Shown: positions 27,058 to 35,770 of the stretch, in pieces
Layout: every line of letters starts with the position of its first letter
How positions within the stretch are numbered: position 1 is the stretch's first letter
Assembly: GCA_026393475.1 (NCBI GenBank)
Contig: JAPLAA010000017.1
Coordinates: forward strand, 1 to 63,291
Origin: Actinomycetota bacterium
GTDB lineage: Bacteria > Actinomycetota > Acidimicrobiia > Acidimicrobiales > Ilumatobacteraceae
DNA: 63,291 nt
Reading direction: 5' to 3'
Translations under genes and position numbers: made by a program
Notes under the pieces: model-generated
What the model was told of the DNA's origin: nothing
Databases searched by the model: none
The model's input: only the letters and a program-made list of their open reading frames with translations

Positions 27058-28200
27058 GTGAGCTCGCCCACCGGTTCCCCCGGGGCCAACGGTCCCCTGC
27101 ACGACCTCCGCGTCCTCGATCTGTCGACCGTGCTGGCCGGGCCCAACGCGGCGCGGTACCTGGCCGACTTCGGCGCCGACGTGATCAAGGTCGAGCGCCC
27201 CGACAGCGGCGACAGCCTGCGGAACATGGCCTGGCGCGACCCGCGCGACGGCACCGGGCTGTGGTGGAAGCTGGTGAACCGCAACAAGCGCACGCTTGCG
27301 CTCGACCTGAAGGACCCGACCGACCGCGAGCTGTTCCTCCGCCTCGTCGACGACGCGAACGTGGTCATCGAGAACTTCCGGCCCGGCACGCTCGAGCGCC
27401 TCGGGCTCGGCCCCGACGAGCTGCTGGCCCGTAACCCGCGGCTCGTGCTCACCCGGGTCACCGGGTTCGGCCAGGACGGGCCCTACGCCTCACGCCCCGG
27501 CTTCGCCACCATCGCCGAGGTGATGTCAGGCCTGTCGGCGATCAGCGGCGAGCCCGACGGCCAGCCGATGCTGCCGGCGATCGCGCTCACCGACGAGGTC
27601 ACCGGTGTGGTGGCCGCGTTCGCCACGATGGTGGCCCTGCACAGCGGGCGCGGCCAGGTGGTGGACGTGAGCCTGCTCGAGAGCCTGTTCCAGCTGATGG
27701 GCCCGCTGATCTCGCTGTTCAAGATCACCGGTCAGCAGCAGCCCCGGCTCGGCACGGGCCTGCCCTACACGGTGCCGCGCGGCACCTATCGCTGCAGCGA
27801 CGGCAAGTGGGTCGGCCTCTCGGCCAGCGCCGACAGCGTGGCCGCCCGCGTCAACCGCGTGCTCGGGGTGGGCGACGACCCGCGCTTCGCCACCTTCGCC
27901 GACCGGATGGCACACCGCGACGAGCTCGAGGCGGTGATGACCGCCTGGTGTGCGGCCCGGCCGCAGGTCGAGGTGCTGCAGGCCTTCACCGACGCCGAGG
28001 CCGCGATCGGACCGGTGCTCGACATGGCCGACATCGCGGCCGATCCGCACTACGCGGCCCGCGACGCGATCGTCGACGTGGAGGGCCTGCCGATGCAGGG
28101 GCTGCTGGCCAAGCTCAGCGCGACACCGGGCGTGCTCAAGTGGCACGGTCGGCCGCTCGATGCCGACGGCGACGACATCCGCGAGCACGGCTGGGGCTGA
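27058..28200 (+). CDS. CaiB/BaiF family (class III) CoA-transferase
   Basis: A 380-residue class III CoA-transferase, which exchanges CoA between acyl groups through an aspartyl-CoA intermediate. RVLDLSTVLAGPNAARYLADF is the family start, GADVIKVERPDSGD and NVVIENFRPGTLERLGLG follow, and the catalytic Asp is in GQVVDVSLLESLFQL (about 203). The substrate is unknown. The start is GTG 27058 rather than the earlier ATG at 27049, because CAGAGT (27045-27050) ends 7 nt before GTG as in other leaderless genes here. Confidence 0.88.
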   Translation: MSSPTGSPGANGPLHDLRVLDLSTVLAGPNAARYLADFGADVIKVERPDSGDSLRNMAWRDPRDGTGLWWKLVNRNKRTLALDLKDPTDRELFLRLVDDANVVIENFRPGTLERLGLGPDELLARNPRLVLTRVTGFGQDGPYASRPGFATIAEVMSGLSAISGEPDGQPMLPAIALTDEVTGVVAAFATMVALHSGRGQVVDVSLLESLFQLMGPLISLFKITGQQQPRLGTGLPYTVPRGTYRCSDGKWVGLSASADSVAARVNRVLGVGDDPRFATFADRMAHRDELEAVMTAWCAARPQVEVLQAFTDAEAAIGPVLDMADIAADPHYAARDAIVDVEGLPMQGLLAKLSATPGVLKWHGRPLDADGDDIREHGWG

Positions 28201-28224
28201 CCCCGAAACACCGGAAAACGGCCA

Positions 28225-28278
28225 CTGGCCGCACCCCGCTGCGGTGCACACACGATGCACGCAGTGGGATGCGGCCAG
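28225..28278. terminator. Inverted repeat between convergent genes
   Basis: CTGGCCGCA (28225-28233) pairs with TGCGGCCAG (28270-28278), enclosing a smaller GCACC/GGTGC hairpin. It lies between the CoA-transferase and the small convergent gene, so it may end both transcripts. Confidence 0.5.
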
Positions 28279-28301
28279 CGACGTCGGCTCCGCTCGGAAG
28301 G

Positions 28302-28457
28302 TCAGTTCCCGTCGCCGTCGCGATCACCGGGGATGATCTTCTCGATCTTGTCGGTGACGCTGTCGGGCAGCTTGTCGCCGACCTTGTCGACGAGGTCTTC
28401 GGCCTTGTCCTTGACCTTGTCGGCCAGGTCCTTCGCCTTGTCGAGGAAATCGCTCAT
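28302..28457 (-). CDS. Small Lys/Asp-rich helical protein (MT0933 antitoxin-like / stress protein)
   Basis: A 51-residue protein with repeated amphipathic heptads: SDFLDKAKDLADKVKDKAED, then LVDKVGDKLPDSVTDKIEKI. It resembles the MT0933/Rv0909-type antitoxin family and CsbD/LEA-like stress proteins. No toxin gene is adjacent, so I do not call a toxin-antitoxin pair. AAGGAG precedes the ATG at 28457 at normal spacing. A hairpin upstream (28517-28545) isolates it from msrA. Confidence 0.75.
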   Translation of the reverse strand: MSDFLDKAKDLADKVKDKAEDLVDKVGDKLPDSVTDKIEKIIPGDRDGDGN

Positions 28458-28516
28458 GGGTGCTCCTTGGATCGTCGCCGTCATGCGTGCGCGCGGGTGT
28501 CTCTGATGGTGTGAAT

Positions 28517-28545
28517 GGTGTGCGCCGTGGGAGGCGGCGCACACC
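28517..28545 (-). terminator. Perfect 10-bp hairpin after msrA
   Basis: GGTGTGCGCC (28517-28526) is complementary to GGCGCACACC (28536-28545) with a 9-nt loop. It lies downstream of msrA on the minus strand. Confidence 0.6.
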
Positions 28546-28614
28546 GGCAGGAATGACGCAGCGGCGACCCGAGACGTCGCGAACAAATGGTCGCGAGCGA
28601 CGTTCGCGGATGGT

Positions 28615-29271
28615 TCAGGCCGACAGCCCGATGGGGCAGGAGACGCCCGTGCCGCCGAGACCGCAGTAGCCGTTGGGGTTCTTGCCCAGGTACTGCTGGT
28701 GGTACGGCTCGGCGTAGTAGAACGGCCCGGCCTGGTCGAGGGTGGCGATCTCGGTGGTGATGGTGCCGTAGCGGGATGCGCTGAGGCGCTCCTGGAACAT
28801 GGCCTTGCTGGCGAGCACGGCCTCCATCTGGGCGGGCGTCGTGGTGTAGATCGCGCTGCGGTACTGGGTGCCGATGTCGTTGCCCTGCCGGTTGCCCTGG
28901 GTGGGATCGTGGCTCTCCCAGAACACCTTCAGCAGCTGCTCGTAGCTCACCTTCGACGGATCGAACACGACGAGGACGGCCTCGGTGTGGCCGGTGCGTG
29001 CCGAGCAGGTCTCCTCGTAGGTGGGGTTCGGGGTGTAGCCGCCGGCGTAGCCGACCGCGGTGCTGTAGACGCCGTCGGTCTGCCAGAACTTGCGCTCGGC
29101 ACCCCAGAAGCAGCCCATCGCGAACACGGCGGTCTCATGGCCCTCGGGCCACGGGCCGACGAGCGGGTTGCCGTTGATGAAGTGGGCGGCGGGAACGGGC
29201 ATCGTCTGGTCGGTGCGACCGGGCAGTGCGTCGGACGGGTCGATCATCTCGGTCTTGTGCTTGCCGAACAT
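28615..29271 (-). CDS. msrA: Peptide-methionine (S)-S-oxide reductase MsrA
   Basis: A 218-residue MsrA that repairs oxidised methionine. The catalytic motif is [13 protein letters not shown] (Cys54), with [20 protein letters not shown] and [19 protein letters not shown], both diagnostic. Cys203 and Cys212 at the C-terminus ([12 protein letters not shown]) are the resolving cysteines. An N-terminal extension of about 45 residues before the core contains no signal peptide, so it is cytosolic. A GAGG site precedes the ATG at 29271. Confidence 0.95.
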   Translation of the reverse strand: MFGKHKTEMIDPSDALPGRTDQTMPVPAAHFINGNPLVGPWPEGHETAVFAMGCFWGAERKFWQTDGVYSTAVGYAGGYTPNPTYEETCSARTGHTEAVLVVFDPSKVSYEQLLKVFWESHDPTQGNRQGNDIGTQYRSAIYTTTPAQMEAVLASKAMFQERLSASRYGTITTEIATLDQAGPFYYAEPYHQQYLGKNPNGYCGLGGTGVSCPIGLSA

Positions 29272-29355
29272 CTCATGTCCTCTCGATCGGATTCCGGCCC
29301 GAAGCGGGCGGAAATCGGTGTGGAACCAGGCTACGGCTGCCTACATTCGGGCGCC

Positions 29356-29850
29356 ATGAACATCCGCGAAACGTCCACGAACGATCTCGAGGCGGCGCTC
29401 GCGCTCAACAACGCCAACGTGCCCGAGCTGAACGAGCTCGACCTGCCCGAGATCGGCCGGCTGGTGTCGATCAGCCATGCGGCGCTCACCGCCGAGGTCG
29501 ACGGCGAGTTCGCCGGATTCTGCATCGTGTTCGCGCCGGGCGTCGACTACGGCAGCCTCAACTACGGCTGGTTCAGCCGCACGTACGACGATTTCGCCTA
29601 CCTCGACCGCATCGCCGTGCACCCGTCGTTCCGGCGGTACGGCATCGGGCGGGCGTTCTACGCCGAACTCGTACAGCGGCTCACCGGGCAGTTCCCGCTG
29701 CTCGCGTGCGAGGTCAACGTCCGACCGCGCAACGACGCATCGCTCGCCTTCCACCACTCGATCGGCTTCCGCGAAGTGGGCCAGCAGGACACCGATGGCG
29801 GCAAGAAGACCGTCAGCCTGCTCGCCATGCCACTCGAACCGCTCAGCTGA
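29356..29850 (+). CDS. GNAT family N-acetyltransferase
   Basis: A 164-residue acetyltransferase. LDRIAVHPSFRRYGIGRAFY is motif A, with the acetyl-CoA pyrophosphate loop (R/Q)xxGxG/A as RRYGIG, and NDASLAFHHSIGFREVGQQ is motif B. The acceptor is unknown. TACATT (29342-29347) ends 8 nt before the ATG, so it is probably leaderless. The 3' end overlaps the convergent GGDEF-EAL gene by 8 nt; the shared sequence TCAGCTGA contains both stops. Confidence 0.87.
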   Translation: MNIRETSTNDLEAALALNNANVPELNELDLPEIGRLVSISHAALTAEVDGEFAGFCIVFAPGVDYGSLNYGWFSRTYDDFAYLDRIAVHPSFRRYGIGRAFYAELVQRLTGQFPLLACEVNVRPRNDASLAFHHSIGFREVGQQDTDGGKKTVSLLAMPLEPLS

Positions 29851-32332
29851 CCGACGTCGCCTCGACGGCGAGCGGCCCTGACTCGAGCGGCGTCGACTCG
29901 AGTGACGGACCGAGGCCGTCGGCCAGCCACTGCTCGAGCGCACCCAGCGGCATCGGGCGAGCGATGCCGAAACCCTGGACGACATCGCAGCCCATCGTGC
30001 GGAGCTGCTCGACGACCGCACGGCTCTCGGCTCCCTCGGCCACCACGGTCATCCCCAGGTTGTGGCCGAGGTCGATCGTCGAGCGCACGATCACCTCGTC
30101 CTGCTGCTCGGTGAGCAGATCGGTCACGAAGCTGCGGTCGATCTTCAGCTCGGTCACGGGCAGCATCCGCAGATAGCTCAGCGACGAGTACCCGGTGCCG
30201 AAGTCGTCGATCGAGAGCCGAACCCCGATGCGATGCAGGCGGTCGATCGTCGATCGCGTGCGAGGACCGTCGACCAACAACGACCCTTCGGTGATCTCGA
30301 AGGTCAGCTTGTCGGCGGCGATGCCGAACTGTTCGAGCCGGCGCTCGATCCGGTCACCGAGCAGTTCGTCGAACAGATCCTGGGTCGAGAGGTTCACCGC
30401 CAGCCCGAGCGCATGGCCGCCGGCGTGCACCCGCGCGAGTGCTTCGACCGCCGCGCCGATCACGTGGTCGGTGAGCGAACGGATCAGCCCGCTCTCCTCG
30501 GCCACCTTGATGAAATCGACCGGCGGCACCCAGCCCCGTGTCGGGTGGTGCCACCTGGCCAGGGCCTCCACACCGCTCACACGATTCGTCGCGAGGTCGA
30601 GCTTCGGCTGGAAGTGGATCTGGATCTCGTCACCGTGGATCGCAGCGCGCAGATCGGTCAGCATCGACAGCCGGGCCGGCGTGCGCCGGTCGATCTCCTC
30701 ACGATGGAAGTCGTGCCCGAGATGCTGTGTCTTCGCGTGGTACATCGCCACGTCCGCGCGGCGCACGAGTTCGGCCGGGTCGTCGTCCGACGTCGCGATC
30801 GCCACGCCGGCGCTCACGGTGACGACGACCTCGAGACCGTCGAGTTCGAACGGACGGCCGGTCGTCTCGATGCAGGCGCGTAGGAACCTGTCGATCGCGT
30901 CGGCATCGGCTCGGTGACCGAACAGTGCGAACTCGTCACCGGCGAAACGGGCGAGCAGATCGTCGGGGGCGAGCAACAACCCGATCCGGCGAGCGAACTG
31001 CACCAACACCTGATCGCCCGCATGGTGCCCGAGGGTGTCGTTCACCTCCTTGAACCGGTCGAGATCGAACATCACCAGGAACTCCCGGCCGGGGTGATCC
31101 GCCGTCGTCCGACGATCGTGCAGCACGTGCTCGAAGTGGGCCCGATTGGCGAGCCCGGTGAGGAGGTCGTGGGTGGCTTCGTGTTCGAGCCGGCGGTGCA
31201 GCAGACCACGACCGACGCCAGCCGCCAGCTGGTCGGCCAGGTTCTGCAGACGCTGTGCATCCCCGTCGTGGAAGGCGTTCGCGATGCCCTCGCGCCCATC
31301 GACGACCAGCACGCCCACATCGTCACCATCGCCGCGCACGATCGCGGCGAGGCTGCCGTCGTCTCGCAGCACCGGCGCGGACCGATCCTGCGCGCCCAGG
31401 CCGATCGCCGCCCATGCGGGATCGGAGGTGCGGGTGGGCAGCCCGGGGATCGGGCCGCCGTGTGCAGCGCTCCCCACGACCGCGTCGCCGTCGAACAGCA
31501 CGATCGCGGCACGCCGGGCGTGGAGGAGACGGGCCGTCGCCACGACGGCCTGGTCGATCATCAGCTGCAGGTCGACCTCGTCGGCGATCTCCGCGGCGAA
31601 CCCGTGGACGGCCTCCAGGTCGGTGAACCGCGCCCGCATCAGACCGTGCTGCCGCACGAGCAGCCACATCGCCGCGATCGGCATGAATCCGAGCGGTGTG
31701 AGCCACGGCGACACCAGCGCAGGCGCGAGCGTCAGGCCCGACAGCAGTCCGCTCAGTCCGAACACCCACGACGTCGGCATCACGTCGTCGCGGAGCTTCG
31801 CGACGAAACCCCCTGCGAACTGTGCGATCGCTGCGCACACGATCACGGCCGCGACCAGCGACATGGCGGCGCCAGCGACCACGGCAGCGATCACGATCCG
31901 CCCGGGATTCTCGACGCCTCCGATGCCGCCGGCACCAGCAGCGTCGGGGCCCACGATCGTACGGAACACGAACCAGGCGACGGCGACGTCGACCACGTAC
32001 ACGCACGCGTTGAACGCCAACTTGTACGTCGCAGGTCTGCGGCGCACCAGGCTGGTGACGGTCCCGCACAGCACCGCGACGACGATGACCGTCGGGAGGT
32101 CGACCAGGACGAGCGCGAAGACCATCGGCACCTCGGTGAGCGAGACGATGACCGCGTCGAGGCGGAACTCGAGATGGAAGACGACGAAGTGGGCGGCCAC
32201 GAAGCCGACCGCGACGAGCGCGACGACCCACCACGGGCTCGGGACCAACGCATCGGACGGCCCTGGCGCCTGGACGCAGAGCGCGAGCGCTCCGACCACG
32301 ATCGCCACCCCGATCGCGGCCAGGCGTGCCAT
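29843..32332 (-). CDS. Membrane GGDEF-EAL protein (c-di-GMP synthesis/hydrolysis)
   Basis: An 829-residue protein with eight or so N-terminal helices (MASE-like, about 1-235), a GAF-like region (about 245-400), GGDEF (about 405-565) and EAL (about 575-820). The GGDEF motif is RFAGDEF, with Ala for the first Gly, and the RxxD inhibitory site is missing (APDD). The EAL domain looks complete: VEALARWHHP, VNLSTQDL, FEITEGSLL, DDFGTGYSSL, KIDRSF and VAEGAES. It may be mainly a phosphodiesterase. The start is uncertain; I used the ATG at 32332, and in-frame upstream starts reach 32545. Confidence 0.88.
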   Translation of the reverse strand: MARLAAIGVAIVVGALALCVQAPGPSDALVPSPWWVVALVAVGFVAAHFVVFHLEFRLDAVIVSLTEVPMVFALVLVDLPTVIVVAVLCGTVTSLVRRRPATYKLAFNACVYVVDVAVAWFVFRTIVGPDAAGAGGIGGVENPGRIVIAAVVAGAAMSLVAAVIVCAAIAQFAGGFVAKLRDDVMPTSWVFGLSGLLSGLTLAPALVSPWLTPLGFMPIAAMWLLVRQHGLMRARFTDLEAVHGFAAEIADEVDLQLMIDQAVVATARLLHARRAAIVLFDGDAVVGSAAHGGPIPGLPTRTSDPAWAAIGLGAQDRSAPVLRDDGSLAAIVRGDGDDVGVLVVDGREGIANAFHDGDAQRLQNLADQLAAGVGRGLLHRRLEHEATHDLLTGLANRAHFEHVLHDRRTTADHPGREFLVMFDLDRFKEVNDTLGHHAGDQVLVQFARRIGLLLAPDDLLARFAGDEFALFGHRADADAIDRFLRACIETTGRPFELDGLEVVVTVSAGVAIATSDDDPAELVRRADVAMYHAKTQHLGHDFHREEIDRRTPARLSMLTDLRAAIHGDEIQIHFQPKLDLATNRVSGVEALARWHHPTRGWVPPVDFIKVAEESGLIRSLTDHVIGAAVEALARVHAGGHALGLAVNLSTQDLFDELLGDRIERRLEQFGIAADKLTFEITEGSLLVDGPRTRSTIDRLHRIGVRLSIDDFGTGYSSLSYLRMLPVTELKIDRSFVTDLLTEQQDEVIVRSTIDLGHNLGMTVVAEGAESRAVVEQLRTMGCDVVQGFGIARPMPLGALEQWLADGLGPSLESTPLESGPLAVEATSVS

Positions 32333-32472
32333 GGGTCGCGCTCGGGCTGCCTCCGTTCCCACCGAGCCGACCGTTCGGCCGGGCGCGTGCGAACCCCGGT
32401 CATGCACAGGTTCTTGACGGAACCTTGAACCGCCCCCGAGGGCGGGAGCGTCGGCAGGTCTACGATCGGGCC

Positions 32473-33234
32473 ATGCGCATCGCGGCCGTGCAGCACGACA
32501 TCGTCTGGAACGATCGCGAGGCGAACTTCGAACGCCTGGCCCCACGCATCCGTGGCGCAGCGGCCTCGGGGGCCCGACTGGTGCTCCTGAGCGAGACCTT
32601 CTCGACCGGCTTCGCCGTCGACGCCGAGGGCCTCGGCGAGCCCGAGGGCGGTCCGTCGGCGTCGTTCCTGCTCGACCAGGCGCGCGAGCACGACGTGTGG
32701 ATCGGCGGCAGCTGCCCCGAGCTCGGCGACGACGGCGACCCGCGCCCGTTCAACAGCTTCGTGCTCGCCGGGCCCGACGGCACCGTGCACCGGTACCGCA
32801 AGATCCACCCGTTCGGCTACGGCGGCGAGGACAAGCATTTCCGCGCCGGCGATCAGTTCCGCACCGTCAAAATCGACGACGTCCGCGTCAGCATGTTCGT
32901 CTGCTACGACCTGCGCTTCGCCGACGAGTTCTGGGAGCTCGCCCACGACACCGACGTGTACCTCGTGCCGGCCAACTGGCCCGAGCCCCGGCGCACGCAC
33001 TGGATGTCGCTGCTGCAGGCCCGGGCGATCGAGAACCTGGCGTACGTGGTCGGTTGCAACCGCGTGGGTACCGGCGGGGGCCTCACCTACGTCGGCGACA
33101 GCCGCATCGTCGACCCGCTCGGCGAGTTCCTCGCCACGGGTGCCGTCGGTGAGACCGTCCTGCTCGCCGACGTCGACCCGGCGCACGTGACGGCGACCCG
33201 TCAGCGCTTCGGCTTCCTGAACGACCGCCGCTGA
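32473..33234 (+). CDS. Carbon-nitrogen hydrolase, omega-amidase (NIT2/YafV) type
   Basis: A 253-residue nitrilase-fold amidase. The Glu-Lys-Cys triad is Glu41 (LLSETFSTGF), Lys110 (YRKIHPFG) and Cys144 (MFVCYDLRFADEFW). The family substrates are alpha-ketoglutaramate and alpha-ketosuccinamate. TACGAT (32461-32466) ends 6 nt before the ATG. It is convergent with, and 31 nt from, a KAT-type aminotransferase gene; that pairing is what suggests omega-amidase rather than another amidase. Confidence 0.87.
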   Translation: MRIAAVQHDIVWNDREANFERLAPRIRGAAASGARLVLLSETFSTGFAVDAEGLGEPEGGPSASFLLDQAREHDVWIGGSCPELGDDGDPRPFNSFVLAGPDGTVHRYRKIHPFGYGGEDKHFRAGDQFRTVKIDDVRVSMFVCYDLRFADEFWELAHDTDVYLVPANWPEPRRTHWMSLLQARAIENLAYVVGCNRVGTGGGLTYVGDSRIVDPLGEFLATGAVGETVLLADVDPAHVTATRQRFGFLNDRR

Positions 33235-33265
33235 GCGGACGCGCCCGGTCGGGCTCGGGCCCCGC

Positions 33266-34441
33266 TCAGGACGCGAGCGTGGCGAGGCGGGCGACCGCCT
33301 CGTCGAGCACCTCGGGGCGCTTGCAGAACGCGAACCGCACCAGATGGCGGCCCTCGTGGCGGTTGGCGTAGAACACCTCGTTCGGGATCGCCACCACGCC
33401 ACACCGGTGCGGCAGCTCACGGCAGAACGCCATGCCGTCGCCGTCGGCGCGCACGGGCCGGATGTCGACGGTGACGAAGTAGGTGCCGCTCGTGGGATAC
33501 ACGTCGAACCCTGCCTGCACCAGCCCGGGCAGCAGCCGGTCGCGCTTGGCCTGCATGTCGGCCGACACCCCGTGGAAGAACGCGTCGTCGAGCATCAGTC
33601 CGGCGGCGATGCCCACCTGGAACGGGCCGCCGTTGACGTAGGTGAGGAACTGCTTCGCGGTGCGCGCGGCGGCGATCAGCGCCGCGGGCCCGCAGAGCCA
33701 ACCGATCTTCCAGCCCGTCGTGTTGAACGTCTTGCCGCCGCTCGAGATGCTCAACGTGCGCTCGCGCATCCCCGGCAGGGTGGCCATCGCGATGTGCTCG
33801 GCACCGTCGAACAGCAGGTGCTCGTACACCTCGTCGGTGAGCACGATGAGGTCGTGCTCGATCGCGAGGTCGGCGATCAGCTGCATCTCGGCGCGGTCGA
33901 GGACCTTGCCGGTCGGGTTGTGCGGCGTGTTGACGAGCAACAGCTTCGTCTTCGGCGTGATCGCCGCGCGCAGGTCGTCGATGTCGAAGCCGTACGACGG
34001 CGGGCGCAGCGTCACCGGGCGAGCGGTCGCCCCGGCGAGCGCGATGCACGCCTGATAGCTGTCGTACATCGGCTCGAACAGCACGACCTCGTCGCCGGTG
34101 TCGAGCAGGCCGAGCAGTGCGCCGGCGAGGGCCTCGGTGGCGCCCGCCGTGACGAGCACCTCGGTGTCGGGGTCGTACGAGAGGCCGTAGAACCGCTGCT
34201 GGTGGTGGGCGATCGCCTGGCGCAGCACTGGCATCCCAAGCCCCGGCGGGTACTGGTTCTGCCCGCCGCGGATGGCGGCGACGGCGGCGTCGAGCACCTC
34301 GATCGGGCCGTCGGTGTCGGGGAAGCCCTGGCCGAGGTTCACGCTGCCGGTGGAAGCCGCCAACGCGCTCATCTCGGCGAAGATCGTCGTGCCGAAGCCC
34401 TGGAGCTTCGCGGTGAGGTACGGAACCCGGCTGCTGGTCAC
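33266..34441 (-). CDS. PLP-dependent class I aminotransferase (KAT / methionine aminotransferase type)
   Basis: A 391-residue fold-type I aminotransferase. VNLGQGFPDTDGP, NQYPPGLG, NTPHNPTGKV and LTDEVYEHL are conserved, and the PLP Lys is in SISSGGKTFNTTGWKIGW (about 237). This pattern is that of glutamine transaminase K / YbdL enzymes, which transaminate methionine or aromatic 2-oxo acids. With the adjacent omega-amidase it would make transamination from glutamine irreversible. Start GTG 34441 is supported by TAGCCT (34448-34453, minus) ending 6 nt before it. Confidence 0.88.
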   Translation of the reverse strand: MTSSRVPYLTAKLQGFGTTIFAEMSALAASTGSVNLGQGFPDTDGPIEVLDAAVAAIRGGQNQYPPGLGMPVLRQAIAHHQQRFYGLSYDPDTEVLVTAGATEALAGALLGLLDTGDEVVLFEPMYDSYQACIALAGATARPVTLRPPSYGFDIDDLRAAITPKTKLLLVNTPHNPTGKVLDRAEMQLIADLAIEHDLIVLTDEVYEHLLFDGAEHIAMATLPGMRERTLSISSGGKTFNTTGWKIGWLCGPAALIAAARTAKQFLTYVNGGPFQVGIAAGLMLDDAFFHGVSADMQAKRDRLLPGLVQAGFDVYPTSGTYFVTVDIRPVRADGDGMAFCRELPHRCGVVAIPNEVFYANRHEGRHLVRFAFCKRPEVLDEAVARLATLAS

Positions 34442-34466
34442 GCGGTCAGGCTAGGACGCTCCGCCG

Positions 34467-34883
34467 TCAGACGCCGAGGTGCGCCGGACCGAAGCTCTCG
34501 GGCAGCAGTTCGGCCATCGTGAACGAGCGACGGACGCCCTCGGGGCCCGCCACGTGAATCGGCGTGTCGAGCTGCGCGAACTCGCGGATCTTCTGGCGAC
34601 AGCCTCCGCACGGGGTGGTGAGGTGGTCGCCCTCCGGGCCGATCACCAACACCTCGGCGATCTCCCGCTCGCCGGCCGTCACCATCGCCGACAACGCTCC
34701 ACCTTCGGCACAGACGCCCTGCGGGTATGCAGCGTTCTCCATGTTGGCCCCGGTGAACACGGCGCCCGACCTGGTGCGGATCGCGGCGCCGACGTGGAAG
34801 TGCGAGTAGGGGGCGTAGGCGTTCGCCTGGACGGCCTTCGCGGCCTCGAAGAGGACCTGCACCTGTCGATCATCGGGGGTCAT
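34467..34883 (-). CDS. cdd: Cytidine deaminase
   Basis: A 138-residue deaminase that converts cytidine and deoxycytidine to uridine forms. The active site is VCAEGGALSAM (zinc Cys and catalytic Glu) and TPCGGCRQKIREF (two zinc Cys), the tetrameric CDA type. YAPYSHFHVGAA and NMENAAYPQGVC are substrate-binding motifs. TAACCT (34891-34896, minus) ends 7 nt before the ATG at 34883. It lies near psuG, another pyrimidine-nucleoside enzyme, across a divergent promoter. Confidence 0.93.
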   Translation of the reverse strand: MTPDDRQVQVLFEAAKAVQANAYAPYSHFHVGAAIRTRSGAVFTGANMENAAYPQGVCAEGGALSAMVTAGEREIAEVLVIGPEGDHLTTPCGGCRQKIREFAQLDTPIHVAGPEGVRRSFTMAELLPESFGPAHLGV

Positions 34884-34924
34884 GGCTGTCAGGTTAGGGC
34901 CGCGGTCTGCCACGATGGACCCCC

Positions 34925-35770
34925 ATGGTCGACGCCTCCGACGCTCCCACCCCGGCTCCTCGGGCCACCGCCCCTCGTGGCCGACACCGCTTCCTCGGCA
35001 ACCCGGTGGCACGCACCGTGCTGTCGATCTGGGCCTGGTTCGTGCTCGGCCTCGTGATCATCGTCTGGACGCCGATGGTGTTCCTGGTGTGGCTCGTCAC
35101 CCTGCCGTTCGACCGGGGCCACTACGCGGCGGGATATCTGTTCCGCAAGCTGACCGTGGCCCATCAGGTGTTGAACCCGCTGTGGACCTTCCGCACGACC
35201 GGCACCAACATCACCGACCCGCGCCGGCCGTACGTGGTGGTCGCCAACCATCAGAGCTTCGTCGACATCCTGCTCATCTCGCACCTGCCGTGGGAGATGA
35301 AGTGGTTGTCGAAGCAGCACTTCTTCCGCTTCCCGCTCGTCGGCTGGATGATGCGGATGGCGGGCGACATCCGCCTCGTGCGCGGCGAGCGCGACAGCGT
35401 GATCCAGGCGATGGCCGCCTGCAAGGACCGGCTCGAGAAGAAGACGAGCGTGATGATCTTCCCCGAGGGCACGCGGTCGCGCGACGGTGAGCTGAAGGCG
35501 TTCAAGGACGGCGCGTTCCGCCTTGCCATCGACAACCAGGTGCCGATCCTGCCGCTCGCGGTGAACGGTGCGTACGACGCGATGGTGAAGGGCGACTGGC
35601 GCTTCGGCGTGAGCGACGCCGAGGTGCGCGTGCTCGAGCCGATCATGACCGAGGGGCTCACGCTCGCCGACCTGGCGTCGCTGCGTGATCGCACGCATCA
35701 GGTGATCGCCGACGCGGTGCACGACATGCGCGGCATGCCCCGCACCCAGGACACGGACGAGTCGGCATGA
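34925..35770 (+). CDS. 1-acyl-sn-glycerol-3-phosphate acyltransferase (PlsC type)
   Basis: A 281-residue membrane acyltransferase in phospholipid synthesis. An N-terminal helix pair (about 30-65) precedes the catalytic motif VVANHQSFVDIL (HxxxxD), and FPEGTRSRDG is the glycerol-phosphate binding motif. CACGAT (34911-34916) ends 8 nt before the ATG. It overlaps psuG by ATGA, an unexpected operon partner, so the two may merely share a promoter. Confidence 0.9.
   Translation: MVDASDAPTPAPRATAPRGRHRFLGNPVARTVLSIWAWFVLGLVIIVWTPMVFLVWLVTLPFDRGHYAAGYLFRKLTVAHQVLNPLWTFRTTGTNITDPRRPYVVVANHQSFVDILLISHLPWEMKWLSKQHFFRFPLVGWMMRMAGDIRLVRGERDSVIQAMAACKDRLEKKTSVMIFPEGTRSRDGELKAFKDGAFRLAIDNQVPILPLAVNGAYDAMVKGDWRFGVSDAEVRVLEPIMTEGLTLADLASLRDRTHQVIADAVHDMRGMPRTQDTDESA

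Noticed and set aside
28302..28457. Toxin-antitoxin locus suggested by the MT0933-like protein
   Set aside because: No toxin-sized gene is adjacent; the neighbours are msrA and a CoA-transferase, and a hairpin separates it from msrA.
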